Shown in pieces: positions 44,244 to 52,394 of a stretch of DNA of 64,000 nt. The notes under the pieces are model-generated. The model did no database searches and was not told the origin of the DNA. It saw nothing but the letters and a program-made list of their open reading frames with translations. The stretch's first letter is position 1, and each line of letters starts with the position of its first letter. The position numbers were made by a program, and so were the translations under genes. This DNA comes from Nisaea denitrificans DSM 18348 (GTDB lineage: Bacteria; Pseudomonadota; Alphaproteobacteria; Thalassobaculales; Thalassobaculaceae), in contig NZ_AUFM01000020.1 of the NCBI RefSeq assembly GCF_000426505.1, positions 99,196 through 163,195 of the forward strand, written 5' to 3'.

Positions 44244-45008
44244 TCAGGTCGCGTAGTTCGAGCCTTCCTCGTCGAGGATCGCCTTCAGCTCGTCGAGATG
44301 CTGCTGCGCCTGTCCCGGATAATCGTCCAGCTCCTGCGCTGTTTTCTCTGCGATCTCGTCCGGGATCACCCGCAGTTCCATGCCAGTCTGCAGGGCACGG
44401 ATATAGGTCTCTGCCGCACGCTCGAAATAATACAGCCGGTTGAAGGTATCCCCGACGCTGTCGCCGATCACCAGAATACCGTGATTGCCCATCACCATGA
44501 CCTTGACCTTCGGGTCGGTCAGCATGCTGGCGCAGCGCTCGCCCTCTTCCTCGAAAGCCAGCCCGCCATAGTCGTTGTCGATCACCATGCGGTTGTAGAA
44601 GGTGGCGCAGTTCTGGTCGATCGGGGGCAGGCGGCTGTCCTTCAGGCTGGCCAGCACGGTGGCGTGGATCGAATGCACATGCATGACGCAGCGGGCGTGC
44701 GGACAATGCCGATGGACCGAGCCGTGTAGGCCCCAGGCGGTCGGATCCGGTGCGCCGGGACGGCTCAGCACGTCGGGGGCGTTCGCATCCAGCTCCAGCA
44801 GGTCCGAGGCTTTGATGCGGGAGAAATGCATCTGGTTCGGGTTCATCAGGAACTGCGTGCCGTCGTCGTTTGTCGCCAGCGAGAAATGGTTCGCCACCGC
44901 CTCGTGCATGTCGAGCCGCGCGGTCCAGCGGAAAGCGGCGGCAAGATCCACGCGCTCCGGCCAGTAGCCGAGATTGCTTTTCGGGGTAAGGGCGACGGGC
45001 GAGGACAT
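44244..45008 (-). CDS. Class II aldolase/adducin family protein
   Basis: A 254-residue class II aldolase-fold protein. Zinc ligands are seen in CVMHVHSIHATVLASL (His-x-His, about 113-128) and GNHGILVIGDSVGDTFNRLY (about 178-198). The N-terminus resembles aldolases of the HpaI-unrelated, adducin-like branch (DMHEAVANHFSL). The family cleaves phosphorylated or free hydroxy-acids, or decarboxylates; substrate unknown here. The ATG at 45008 has GGAG upstream. Downstream on the same strand are a palindromic repeat and asnB in the opposite orientation, so it is likely a single-gene unit. Confidence 0.87.
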   Translation of the reverse strand: MSSPVALTPKSNLGYWPERVDLAAAFRWTARLDMHEAVANHFSLATNDDGTQFLMNPNQMHFSRIKASDLLELDANAPDVLSRPGAPDPTAWGLHGSVHRHCPHARCVMHVHSIHATVLASLKDSRLPPIDQNCATFYNRMVIDNDYGGLAFEEEGERCASMLTDPKVKVMVMGNHGILVIGDSVGDTFNRLYYFERAAETYIRALQTGMELRVIPDEIAEKTAQELDDYPGQAQQHLDELKAILDEEGSNYAT

Positions 45009-45126
45009 GGCGGGCTCCGCAAGGTGTGGTCTTGTTCCGGGCGCAGACTGACGTCCCGGCAGCATCTTCGCTACTGCAAAAATGCGGAAGCTGCGATTAG
45101 CGCTGCTTATCTGATTTCCAAAATCG

Positions 45127-45210
45127 TCATCCCGTTGAAAAACGGGACCCAGGGGAAGGCGAGTGCAACCTTATGATCATCTAGGTCCCGGCTCTCCGGC
45201 CGGGATGACG
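45127..45210 (+). repeat. Palindromic intergenic repeat, copy 2
   Basis: 84 bases, GTCATCCCGTTGAAAAACGG through GGCCGGGATGAC. It differs from copy 3 at six positions by my reading, including paired changes in the first stem. It lies between the class II aldolase start and the lysR stop. Confidence 0.88.
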
Positions 45211-45223
45211 AATATCGGATGGT

Positions 45224-46114
45224 TTATGCGAGGCCAGCCAACCAATCCAGCAGGCTACGGGTCGCCTCATCCTCGGAGCGGTCGAAGGCGGTGACGGCAT
45301 AGAAAGCGCTCGGTGGGGTCAGAGGTGCTTCGGCTGCAGCCACCAGACGGCCCTCGCTGACATGACCGCCGGTAATGGTGCGCCAGCCAAGCGCCACACC
45401 GCGCCCTGCTAGTGCTGCCTGGGTTGCCTGCACATAGTTCGAAAAGCGAAGCTGCACCGGGTGGGTAGGGCGGCCAAGGCCGAGGGCGGCGAGATACTCC
45501 GTCCAGCCGAGCCAGCGCGGGTCCTTCACATCGACATGGATCAGCGGCGCCGTGTGCAAACTCTCCGGTGTCAATGCGAGCCGCTCGGCCAGATCCGTCG
45601 TGCAGACAGGCTCAATCCGTTCCTCCAGCAGCGGGGTGACTATGCCGTCGGACCAGTTGCCGTCGCCGAACCGGATGGCGATATCGACATCGCCCGCGAT
45701 GGTCGGCGCGCCGCTCTCCGAGGTGATGACATTCACCTGCACGTCCGGGTGATCGCAGTAAAAGCTTTCCAGATGCGGCATCAGCCAGAGTGTCGCGACG
45801 CCGACGGAGCAGGCCACAGTGACGCTGGAGCCGCGTTGCGCCAGATGGCGGCGGATCTCGTCGACGGCTCCGGAAATCCGGCTAAGCCCGTCTTCCGTCG
45901 CCCGAAGCAGGATTTCGCCTTCGGCCGTCAGCGAGGCCGGGCGGGTGTTCCGGTCAATCAGGCGGGCGCCGATATGGTCCTCAAGCTGCCGCAACGACTG
46001 ACTGACGGCAGGCTGGGAGACGTTGAGCGCGGCGGCGGCGGCCCGGAGGTTGTCTGTCCGGCAGACAGTCTCGAACACACCGAAGAGGCGGAGCGGCGGC
46101 AGGTGACGTGTCAT
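45224..46114 (-). CDS. LysR-family regulator (GcvA-like) divergent from the dioxygenase gene
   Basis: A 296-residue LysR protein of the GcvA branch. The HTH is LRAAAAALNVSQPAVSQSLR with LEDHIGARLIDRNTRPASLT (residues about 23-62). The effector domain has VATLWLMPHLESFYCDHPDV and AGDVDIAIRFGDGNWSDG. Its own leader contains a dyad (ATAAG-N5-CTTAT) four bases from the start codon, typical for autoregulation. The divergent dioxygenase gene is the likely target; the effector may be its substrate, possibly a quaternary amine. Confidence 0.92.
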   Translation of the reverse strand: MTRHLPPLRLFGVFETVCRTDNLRAAAAALNVSQPAVSQSLRQLEDHIGARLIDRNTRPASLTAEGEILLRATEDGLSRISGAVDEIRRHLAQRGSSVTVACSVGVATLWLMPHLESFYCDHPDVQVNVITSESGAPTIAGDVDIAIRFGDGNWSDGIVTPLLEERIEPVCTTDLAERLALTPESLHTAPLIHVDVKDPRWLGWTEYLAALGLGRPTHPVQLRFSNYVQATQAALAGRGVALGWRTITGGHVSEGRLVAAAEAPLTPPSAFYAVTAFDRSEDEATRSLLDWLAGLA

Positions 46115-46117
46115 TTA

Positions 46118-46139
46118 ATAAGCTCACCTTATCGAATAA
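46118..46139. promoter_or_regulatory. Overlapping dyads at the LysR start (LysR-type box)
   Basis: ATAAG (46118-46122) and CTTAT (46128-46132) form a 15-bp T-N11-A-type LysR box. It overlaps a second dyad, TTAT-CGA-ATAA (46129-46139). A further dyad, GTTTT-GCATTG-AAAAC, lies at 46181-46196 nearer the dioxygenase. Function is inferred from position. Confidence 0.5.
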
Positions 46140-46300
46140 TCCGATTTTTCAGGCTTTTCACGACCTGAATGTGAGTTCAAGTTTTGCATTGAAAACATAC
46201 AGTTACTTGGCGAGTTCAGGCCATGAACTGGCCCGATTGCGACATGGGTGACGCATTTTCTCTTATGGCGCGGTTTCAGCGCGGATGAGGAGCATTTGAC

Positions 46301-47428
46301 ATGCAGGCGCGAAAAGAAGGCGGTGTCACCTTGCGCGACACGGGACTCGATGTGGCGTTCCCGGATGGAAGTTCGGCCTATTTCAATTACTTCTGGCTGC
46401 GGGACAATTGCCAGACGTCTTTCGATGCGATTACCCGGGAGCGTAGCTTCGACATCTTCGCCGAGGAAAGCGCGCCGGAGCCGGAAGCGGCAGTGCTGGC
46501 GGAGGATGCGCTGGAACTGGTCTGGCGCTGCGGCCATAGCAGCCGGTATCCGCTCGATTTCCTCACCTCCTATGCGGCCGGTGCGCCACGGCCCGATCCG
46601 GCCGATCTGCCACGCCGGGCCTGGCTTGGCGATCATTACCCGAACGTGCCTCGGTACGCCCAGCCAGCCCTTGTGGCCGATCCGGCGCTCCGGAAAGCCT
46701 GGTTCGAGACGATCCTGACCGAAGGCGTGGCGCTGATCACGGACATGCCGGATACACCGGACGCTCTGGAAGTAACGGCCGCGCTGGCAGGCTATGTCCG
46801 TCCGAGTTTCTTCGGGAATTCGTTCGAGGTGATGACCCACATCAACCCGACGAATACCGCATTCACAGCGAGCGCGCTGGAGCTGCACACGGATCTTCCG
46901 TCGGAGGAATTCGCGCCGGGCATCCAGTACCTGCATTGCGTTGCGAACTCGGTGGAAGGCGGCAACAGCATCTTCGTCGATGCCGTCGCGGTCGCGAATG
47001 ATTTCCGGGAGCAATATCCGGAGGATTTCAAGCTGCTGGCGGAGACAGAGATTCCTTATTTTTGCGAGCATGACGCCTTCGACATGCGGGCTCGCCAGCG
47101 CGTGATTGAACTCGACACGCATGGTGAGGTTTCCGGCGTCACCATCAGCCAGCACATGGCGGATATCTTCGACCTGCCGCAGGATTTTCTCGACCTCTAT
47201 TACCCGGCCTTCCACCGCTTTGGCCGCCTGCTGCAGGATGAGAAATACGTCATGCGGTTCCGGCTTAATGCCAGCGAATGCATCTGTTTCGACAATCACC
47301 GGGTGGTGCATGGCCGGGAAGCCTACACGGCAACCAGTGGCGACCGTCACCTGCGCGGCTGCTACACAGACCGGGGCGAGTTGCGCAGCGCCTATCGCGT
47401 CCTCTCCGGGGCCGGACGGTTCAAATAG
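46301..47428 (+). CDS. Gamma-butyrobetaine dioxygenase-like 2-oxoglutarate/Fe(II) oxygenase
   Basis: A 375-residue protein with the two-domain BBOX1/TMLH layout. The N-terminal part (about 15-90) is the DUF971-type domain (FNYFWLRDNCQTSFDAITRE). The C-terminal part is a TauD-like double-stranded beta helix with the Fe(II) facial triad: His and Asp in ALELHTDLPSEEF (about 194-196) and distal His in CFDNHRVVHGREAY (about 336). GAGGAG is eight bases before the ATG. BBOX hydroxylates gamma-butyrobetaine to carnitine; here the substrate could be this or another betaine. Controlled presumably by the divergent LysR. Confidence 0.9.
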   Translation: MQARKEGGVTLRDTGLDVAFPDGSSAYFNYFWLRDNCQTSFDAITRERSFDIFAEESAPEPEAAVLAEDALELVWRCGHSSRYPLDFLTSYAAGAPRPDPADLPRRAWLGDHYPNVPRYAQPALVADPALRKAWFETILTEGVALITDMPDTPDALEVTAALAGYVRPSFFGNSFEVMTHINPTNTAFTASALELHTDLPSEEFAPGIQYLHCVANSVEGGNSIFVDAVAVANDFREQYPEDFKLLAETEIPYFCEHDAFDMRARQRVIELDTHGEVSGVTISQHMADIFDLPQDFLDLYYPAFHRFGRLLQDEKYVMRFRLNASECICFDNHRVVHGREAYTATSGDRHLRGCYTDRGELRSAYRVLSGAGRFK

Positions 47429-47456
47429 GGGGAGCTATTGGCTCTCTCAATTCATT

Positions 47457-47540
47457 GTCATCCCGTCGAAAGACGGGACCCAGGCGAAGGCGAGCGCAGT
47501 CTTATGATCATCTAGGTCCCGGCTCTCCGGCCGGGATGAC
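47457..47540 (+). repeat. Palindromic intergenic repeat, copy 3
   Basis: 84 bases, GTCATCCCGTCGAAAGACGG through GGCCGGGATGAC, nearly identical to copy 2. It lies between the dioxygenase stop and queF. The GTCATCCCG and CGGGATGAC ends are complementary, and each half also forms an internal hairpin (CCCGTC-GAAA-GACGGG). Confidence 0.88.
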
Positions 47541-47628
47541 GATCTAAGGTGTGAGCAGGCGCTGGCTTCCGGGACGCTCCGGCGGTATGAAACGGCCCGA
47601 CCGGTACGATTTTACACGGAGCCGCCCG

Positions 47629-48102
47629 ATGACCTCGCATTCCGAAGAGCGTTTTTCCAGCCTGACCCAGCTCGGCGGCGCGACCGAACTGCCCGAAAGC
47701 CCGGAGAAGGCCGTATTGGAGAAGGTTCCGAACTCCATGGCGGATGTGAATTATCTCGTCCGCTTCACGGCGCCGGAATTCACCTCGCTCTGCCCGATGA
47801 CCGGCCAGCCCGACTTCGCCCATCTGATGATCGACTATGTACCGGACCAGTGGCTGGTCGAAAGCAAGTCGCTGAAGCTTTTTCTCGGCTCGTTCCGCAA
47901 TCACGGCGCGTTTCACGAGGATTGCACGGTGGGCATCGCCCGGCGCCTGATTGATGAGCTGGAGCCGCGCTGGCTTCGCATCGGCGGCTACTGGTATCCG
48001 CGCGGCGGCATCCCGATCGACGTGTTCTTCCAGTCCGGCCCGGTGCCGGACGGCGTCTGGCTGCCGGATCAGGGCGTACCGCCCTATCGCGGGCGCGGCT
48101 AG
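47629..48102 (+). CDS. queF: NADPH-dependent 7-cyano-7-deazaguanine (preQ0) reductase, QueF
   Basis: A 157-residue type I (unimodular) QueF that reduces preQ0 to preQ1 in queuosine synthesis. The catalytic cysteine is in [15 protein letters not shown] (Cys about 55), and the family motif [20 protein letters not shown] occurs at about 78-97, followed by [11 protein letters not shown] chose the ATG at 47629, with GGAG eight bases upstream, over an earlier in-frame ATG at 47587. It is a lone gene flanked by repeat copies 3 and 4; no other queuosine gene is in the window. Confidence 0.94.
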   Translation: MTSHSEERFSSLTQLGGATELPESPEKAVLEKVPNSMADVNYLVRFTAPEFTSLCPMTGQPDFAHLMIDYVPDQWLVESKSLKLFLGSFRNHGAFHEDCTVGIARRLIDELEPRWLRIGGYWYPRGGIPIDVFFQSGPVPDGVWLPDQGVPPYRGRG

Positions 48103-48125
48103 AACGCACATTCACCCAATCAATT

Positions 48126-48151
48126 GTCATCCCGACGCAGGCCGGGATGAC
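48126..48151. repeat. Minimal palindromic repeat, copy 4
   Basis: A 26-base element, GTCATCCCG-ACGCAGGC-CGGGATGAC, carrying just the two ends of the longer repeats. It lies between the convergent queF and amidase genes, where it could also act as a bidirectional hairpin. Confidence 0.8.
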
Positions 48152-48177
48152 GGCTATTGGTGTAGCGGCTAATCTCC

Positions 48178-49608
48178 CTAAAGCGAGACCGGTTTCACAT
48201 TCTCCTGCATCCAGGCGGCAGTGCCGGTGAGCTCCTGGTCCCGGTGGGCCTGTCCGACCAGTTGCACTCCGACGGGCATACCGCTCACCCCCATAAGCGG
48301 CAGGGTTACGCAGGGCACGCCGAGCGCCGATGTGGCCGCGTTGAAGGCGGGCAGGCCGGTCTGGTGCGTGATGCCCGGCTCGCCGGCGGAGCCGGAGCCA
48401 TCGAACGGTGGCGCGATACCGACGGAGGAGAGGGTGATGCAGCCGTCCGCGAAAGGCGCCAGAGCGCGGAACCGGGCCCGCATCCGCTCCCGGTTGTCGA
48501 GTGCGGCGCGGTAATCGTCCAAAGTCATGTCCTCGGCCAGGGCGAGGCGCTGTTTCAGGCTCTCGCTCATCAGGCTTTCGTCCTTCTCCGCCAGATTGCG
48601 CAGGGTCCAGCGCAGCTCCCAACAGCAGATATCGCGGGCCAGTTTCAGGCTGTCGGCGATGGCCGCTTCGCAGGCATCGATGGTCGGGCTGTCGGCGCGG
48701 GTCAGGATCTTCACATCCTGTCGCCGGAGTTGATCCAGCACCTTCTCGAAAGCTGCACGGGTTGTGCCGTCCAGCATCTCCCAGCCTTCGGTTTGCAGCA
48801 GGACCAGATGGCTTGGCTTGCGCGCCTCTGCCGGTGCTTCCTCGCCGTAAAGGCCGGGATAGCCCGCATCGCCGCCAGCCTGCGCGGCGATCTGGTAGGC
48901 AACCGCCCACATGTCTTTGAGAGAGCCGGCATGCACGCCGACATGGCTTTGGCTCAGGCCGCCCGCCCGTTCGCCCCGGTTCAGCGCGCCGAGGGTCGGC
49001 TTGATGGCGATGTTGCCGCAGAAGCTGGCGGGCCGGATGACCGAACCGACAACCTGGGAGCCGATGGTGGCCGGCACCATGCCTGCGCCAATCGCGGCGG
49101 CGGAGCCGCTGGAGGAGCCGCCCGGTGTGCGGTTCGTGTCGAACGGGTTCCGGGTCGGGCCGGGATGCGAAAAGCCGAGTTCGGTGGTGACGGTCTTGCC
49201 GAGTATCACGGCGCCGGCAAGACGCAGGCCATAGACCAGGGCACTGTCCGCTCCGGTCTGGTTCCCCTTGAACAGGGGACTGCCCATTTCCGTCGGCATG
49301 TCCTTCGTCATGAAGAGATCCTTGATGCCGATGGGCATGCCGTCGATGGGGGAAAGGGCGCGGCCTGCCTTGTAACGCTCGGTAGCGGCATCGGCTGCCG
49401 TGCGGGCGCCGTCGCGGTTGATCGTGACCCAGGCCTGGACCTCCGGCTCCCGCGCCTCGATCACCTCGAGGCAGCGTTCCAGATAAGCCCGCGGACTGTC
49501 GCTTCCGTCCTGGAAGCCCGGCACCGCGTCGTGGAAGGTAGGCAGGCTGACGTTCGCCGGATCGTAGTTGCCGCTTGTCGTCGTCTGCTGGTGCTTTGCA
49601 ACACTCAT
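48178..49608 (-). CDS. Amidase-signature family hydrolase
   Basis: A 476-residue amidase (GatA/AmiE-type amidase signature). The Ser-cisSer-Lys triad is seen as Lys96 in MPIGIKDLF, the GGSSSGSAAA glycine/serine stretch (about 163-172) and Ser189 in SQVVGSVIRPASFCGN. The substrate is not determined; family members hydrolyse many aliphatic or aryl amides and ureides. GGGGGA lies nine bases before the ATG. No GatB or GatC is nearby, so it is not the tRNA amidotransferase. Confidence 0.92.
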   Translation of the reverse strand: MSVAKHQQTTTSGNYDPANVSLPTFHDAVPGFQDGSDSPRAYLERCLEVIEAREPEVQAWVTINRDGARTAADAATERYKAGRALSPIDGMPIGIKDLFMTKDMPTEMGSPLFKGNQTGADSALVYGLRLAGAVILGKTVTTELGFSHPGPTRNPFDTNRTPGGSSSGSAAAIGAGMVPATIGSQVVGSVIRPASFCGNIAIKPTLGALNRGERAGGLSQSHVGVHAGSLKDMWAVAYQIAAQAGGDAGYPGLYGEEAPAEARKPSHLVLLQTEGWEMLDGTTRAAFEKVLDQLRRQDVKILTRADSPTIDACEAAIADSLKLARDICCWELRWTLRNLAEKDESLMSESLKQRLALAEDMTLDDYRAALDNRERMRARFRALAPFADGCITLSSVGIAPPFDGSGSAGEPGITHQTGLPAFNAATSALGVPCVTLPLMGVSGMPVGVQLVGQAHRDQELTGTAAWMQENVKPVSL

Positions 49609-49663
49609 GCTTATGTTTCCCCCTGTCGTTTTTGTTGGGTCTTTTCTTCAGTCTGTCGTGTCT

Positions 49664-49879
49664 ATGGACCTCTTCACCACTTTGATCGTACTTGGCGCCG
49701 CTGCCCTGGTGTTCGCCTATGCCTATTGGCAGGACAAACGGGAGCGGGAGCCGGGTCAGGTTAGCCTGATCCCCTATACGATGATCCAGATTTTGGCTGT
49801 CGTCACCTGCCTCGTGCTGTTGGCGCATCTGGTGACACTGATTTCGGGAGCGCCGTTCCGGGGACGGATGGGCGGGTGA
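49664..49879 (+). CDS. Small two-helix membrane protein
   Basis: A 71-residue protein with two hydrophobic helices (LFTTLIVLGAAALVFAYAYW; IQILAVVTCLVLLAHLVTLI) joined by a charged loop, and a basic C-terminus (GAPFRGRMGG). Short proteins with the ending LLAHLVTLISG-FRGR occur in other Alphaproteobacteria, to my recollection; function unknown. The start is uncertain because no Shine-Dalgarno is visible; the ATG at 49664 avoids overlap with the divergent amidase. Confidence 0.6.
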   Translation: MDLFTTLIVLGAAALVFAYAYWQDKREREPGQVSLIPYTMIQILAVVTCLVLLAHLVTLISGAPFRGRMGG

Positions 49880-49972
49880 CCCTGGAAAATGGCGTCGGCG
49901 AAGGCGCTTGCGGGACACTCTCTGTCGACGCATCCATTTGAACGGCGGGACTGTTTTCGGCGGTAATCCGCC

Positions 49973-51271
49973 TTACGTGGTACGTACTGTTGTTGCAGCG
50001 AGGTACGCGGTTGCCGCGTCAGAATCATGGGTCGGGAGATGTGCGATGACCTCCGCGATTGTGTCCAAGGCTGTGTGTAAAGCGTCGACGGGGATGGTCA
50101 GGGCCGGCAGGAGTTTGAGCACCTGACCGCCGGCACCGCAGGTTTCGGCCATGACGTTGCGCGCGAAAAGACCCCGTGACACGGCCTCCGCCGTTCCGGG
50201 GCAGCGCAAGACCAGACCACGCATGAAACCACGCCCGCGAAGTTCCTCTATATGACCGGGGAAACGCTCGGCCATGGCCTGCAGTCGTGTGTCGAGGATC
50301 TCGATCTTGCCGGCAACTTCGTTACGGAACCGGTCATCCTCCCAATATTGCAAAGACGCAGAGGCGGCGACAAAGGCCAGATTATTGCCTCGGAAAGTTC
50401 CGTTATGTTCGCCGACCTGCCAGATATCGAATTCCGGCTCGATGAGAAGCAAAGCCATCGGCAAGCCGATGCCGCTGATTGATTTGGAGAGACAGATCAA
50501 GTCCGGGCGCACGTCAAAACTTTCAAAGCTGAAGAACGTGCCGGTGCGCCCACACCCGGCCTGGATATCGTCGACGATAAGCAGCGCACCACAGCGATCG
50601 GCGATGGCCCTCAATCGGCGCAGCCATGTGCAAGTCGCTGCGCGCAAACCGCCTTCGCCCTGGATGGTTTCAACCAGAATACAGGCAGGCGCGTCGATGC
50701 CGCTGCTGGGATCGTCCAGAGAGCGTTCCAGAAAGTCGAGACCATCTCCCGGCAGGTAGCCGTCGTAGGGCACCCGGACCACGTTGGACAAGAGATGCGC
50801 GGACGCGGCCCTGCTGTTGCGGTTGGACGTTGCTGACAAGGCTCCAAGAGTCATGCCGTGAAATCCGCCGGTGAAGGCCACCACGGTCGACCGCCCGGTG
50901 ACTTTTCGTGCCAGCTTGAGAGCGGCTTCCACGGCATTTGTACCGGTCGGGCCGGTGAACATCACGCGATGCTGGAGCCCGCTTCTGTCGAGGATGATAC
51001 GCTTGAAACGGCGAAGAAAATCATCCTTCGCGCCGGTGTGAAGATCCATTGCCTGAACCACGCCGTCATCCCGCAGATAGTCCATCACCGCATTCTTCAT
51101 GATCGGATTGTTGTGCCCATAATTCAGGGCGCCGCATCCCATCAGCAGATCGGTGATGTGGCGGCCATCCTCCGTTATCAACTCATGACCGACGGCCTTG
51201 GTAAAGATGGCGGGGAAACTTCGGCAGTAGCTTCGAACCTGGGATTCAGCGGCTTCAAAAATATCGTTCAT
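49973..51271 (-). CDS. Diaminobutyrate--2-oxoglutarate aminotransferase (EctB/Dat-like)
   Basis: A 432-residue class III PLP aminotransferase. PLP-site residues are Lys263 in LICLSKSISGIGLPMALLL and Asp234/235 in LIVDDIQAGCGRTGTFF; TGPTGTNAVEAALKLAR and FTGGFHGMTLGALSAT bind the cofactor phosphate. Similarity to EctB is strong, giving L-2,4-diaminobutyrate from aspartate semialdehyde. The other ectoine genes are absent. Its start overlaps the 3' end of the FkbM gene by 17 bases, and it closes the NRPS operon, so it probably makes a diaminobutyrate monomer for the peptide. GGGAG is seven bases upstream. Confidence 0.92.
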   Translation of the reverse strand: MNDIFEAAESQVRSYCRSFPAIFTKAVGHELITEDGRHITDLLMGCGALNYGHNNPIMKNAVMDYLRDDGVVQAMDLHTGAKDDFLRRFKRIILDRSGLQHRVMFTGPTGTNAVEAALKLARKVTGRSTVVAFTGGFHGMTLGALSATSNRNSRAASAHLLSNVVRVPYDGYLPGDGLDFLERSLDDPSSGIDAPACILVETIQGEGGLRAATCTWLRRLRAIADRCGALLIVDDIQAGCGRTGTFFSFESFDVRPDLICLSKSISGIGLPMALLLIEPEFDIWQVGEHNGTFRGNNLAFVAASASLQYWEDDRFRNEVAGKIEILDTRLQAMAERFPGHIEELRGRGFMRGLVLRCPGTAEAVSRGLFARNVMAETCGAGGQVLKLLPALTIPVDALHTALDTIAEVIAHLPTHDSDAATAYLAATTVRTT

Positions 51272-52394
51272 CGACCTGCTCCCTGAGAGAATTCGGCGAT
51301 CTGGTGGCTCTTTCGTCTTTAGGTTTCACGGCACGGAAATCCTGACCGATACAGAAAAACTCGCCTCTCCCGGTCATTTCGAGACGCGGCACCTGCATGC
51401 TCAGCTCGAAATCCCGAGCCAGGAGTTTCGGCAGCCATTGGTCTTCGGATGTCGACCAAGGGCCGTAATGAAACTCGCCCAGAATCCATGCTGCATCCGA
51501 GAGCACAGCCTGTGCCGATTTCAGGCCGAATTCGCCTCCTTCGATGTCCAACTTGAGACCGTACCGGTCGGCGTCACCGACGAGTTCCTCCAGCCCGATG
51601 GCATCGACCTCTGCGGTTGGCGCGTTCGTCAGCGTGATGATTGTGGAATTCATCATGCTGGTGGCGTCCGGGCCGTCTACCAAACTGGCTATGGTGGCCG
51701 TCCCTGATTCGGCCGCGAGAACCTTGCCGATTGTCCGATGTTTGATTTGCGTCGCATTGAGGCCAAGCGTCTCGCTCATTGCCCGAAGGTTGGCCGGGTT
51801 TGGCTCGACCGCGATGATGTTTGCCTCCGGATAGCAACTGTTCAGATAGATCGAGGAGAGGCCGACAAAAGCGCCGACATCGAAGATCGTATCGACTGGT
51901 TTGGGATCGTGCGCGTAGTTCAGGCGCAGGAAAACCTCGAAGAGGTTGGCATATGCCATCCAGTCGGATGGCATATCGATCTGGTAGAGGCGCCCGTTAA
52001 GCGTGATGACGAGGCGCTGGGCGTGGAGCCTGAAATCACCTGATTGGCGCGCGGCGGCATCGGCAACGGCAATCAGCCAGTCCCGTGTCTCGGCGTTGGC
52101 GGCGAGGGCTGGGATCTGGTTGGCCGCCTCGCTTAGCCCACGCATCAACGCGTCCTGATCCTGCTGGACTATCATGCGCGCTTCCCGTAGTTGCCGCGCA
52201 TCCAGCCGGCCGATCTGTCTCAGGATGTCGTCGTCGCTATCCCCCATCTCGGAGCGTTGTCCGTACTGGATCAGAGAGGCGGCGAGATCGGCTGCAGACA
52301 TGCAGGCCGTGATCCGCCGGAACATGTCGTGGAAGCGCTTTGCCGGATGGGCCGGGTCAGCGCGGCAGAGGGTGCAGTCGCAGATCGCGCTCAT
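51255..52394 (-). CDS. FkbM-family methyltransferase in the NRPS operon
   Basis: A 379-residue protein. The C-terminal ~220 residues are an FkbM-type SAM-dependent methyltransferase: VDTIFDVGAFVGLSSIYLNS (SAM motif I, about 165-185), NIIAVEPNPANLRAMSETLG and YGLKLDIEGGEFGLKSAQA. The N-terminal ~150 residues are unfamiliar, mainly helical, and open with a cysteine cluster CDCTLC that could bind metal. FkbM enzymes usually O-methylate hydroxyl or carboxyl groups, so the nonribosomal peptide or a sugar on it is the likely substrate. It overlaps the upstream gene by ATGA. Confidence 0.85.
   Translation of the reverse strand: MSAICDCTLCRADPAHPAKRFHDMFRRITACMSAADLAASLIQYGQRSEMGDSDDDILRQIGRLDARQLREARMIVQQDQDALMRGLSEAANQIPALAANAETRDWLIAVADAAARQSGDFRLHAQRLVITLNGRLYQIDMPSDWMAYANLFEVFLRLNYAHDPKPVDTIFDVGAFVGLSSIYLNSCYPEANIIAVEPNPANLRAMSETLGLNATQIKHRTIGKVLAAESGTATIASLVDGPDATSMMNSTIITLTNAPTAEVDAIGLEELVGDADRYGLKLDIEGGEFGLKSAQAVLSDAAWILGEFHYGPWSTSEDQWLPKLLARDFELSMQVPRLEMTGRGEFFCIGQDFRAVKPKDERATRSPNSLREQVDERYF

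Noticed and set aside
47780..49933. A 717-codon minus-strand frame covering queF and the amidase
   Set aside because: It is another frame of the amidase strand and antisense to queF, with a Pro/Arg-rich composition and no recognisable family.
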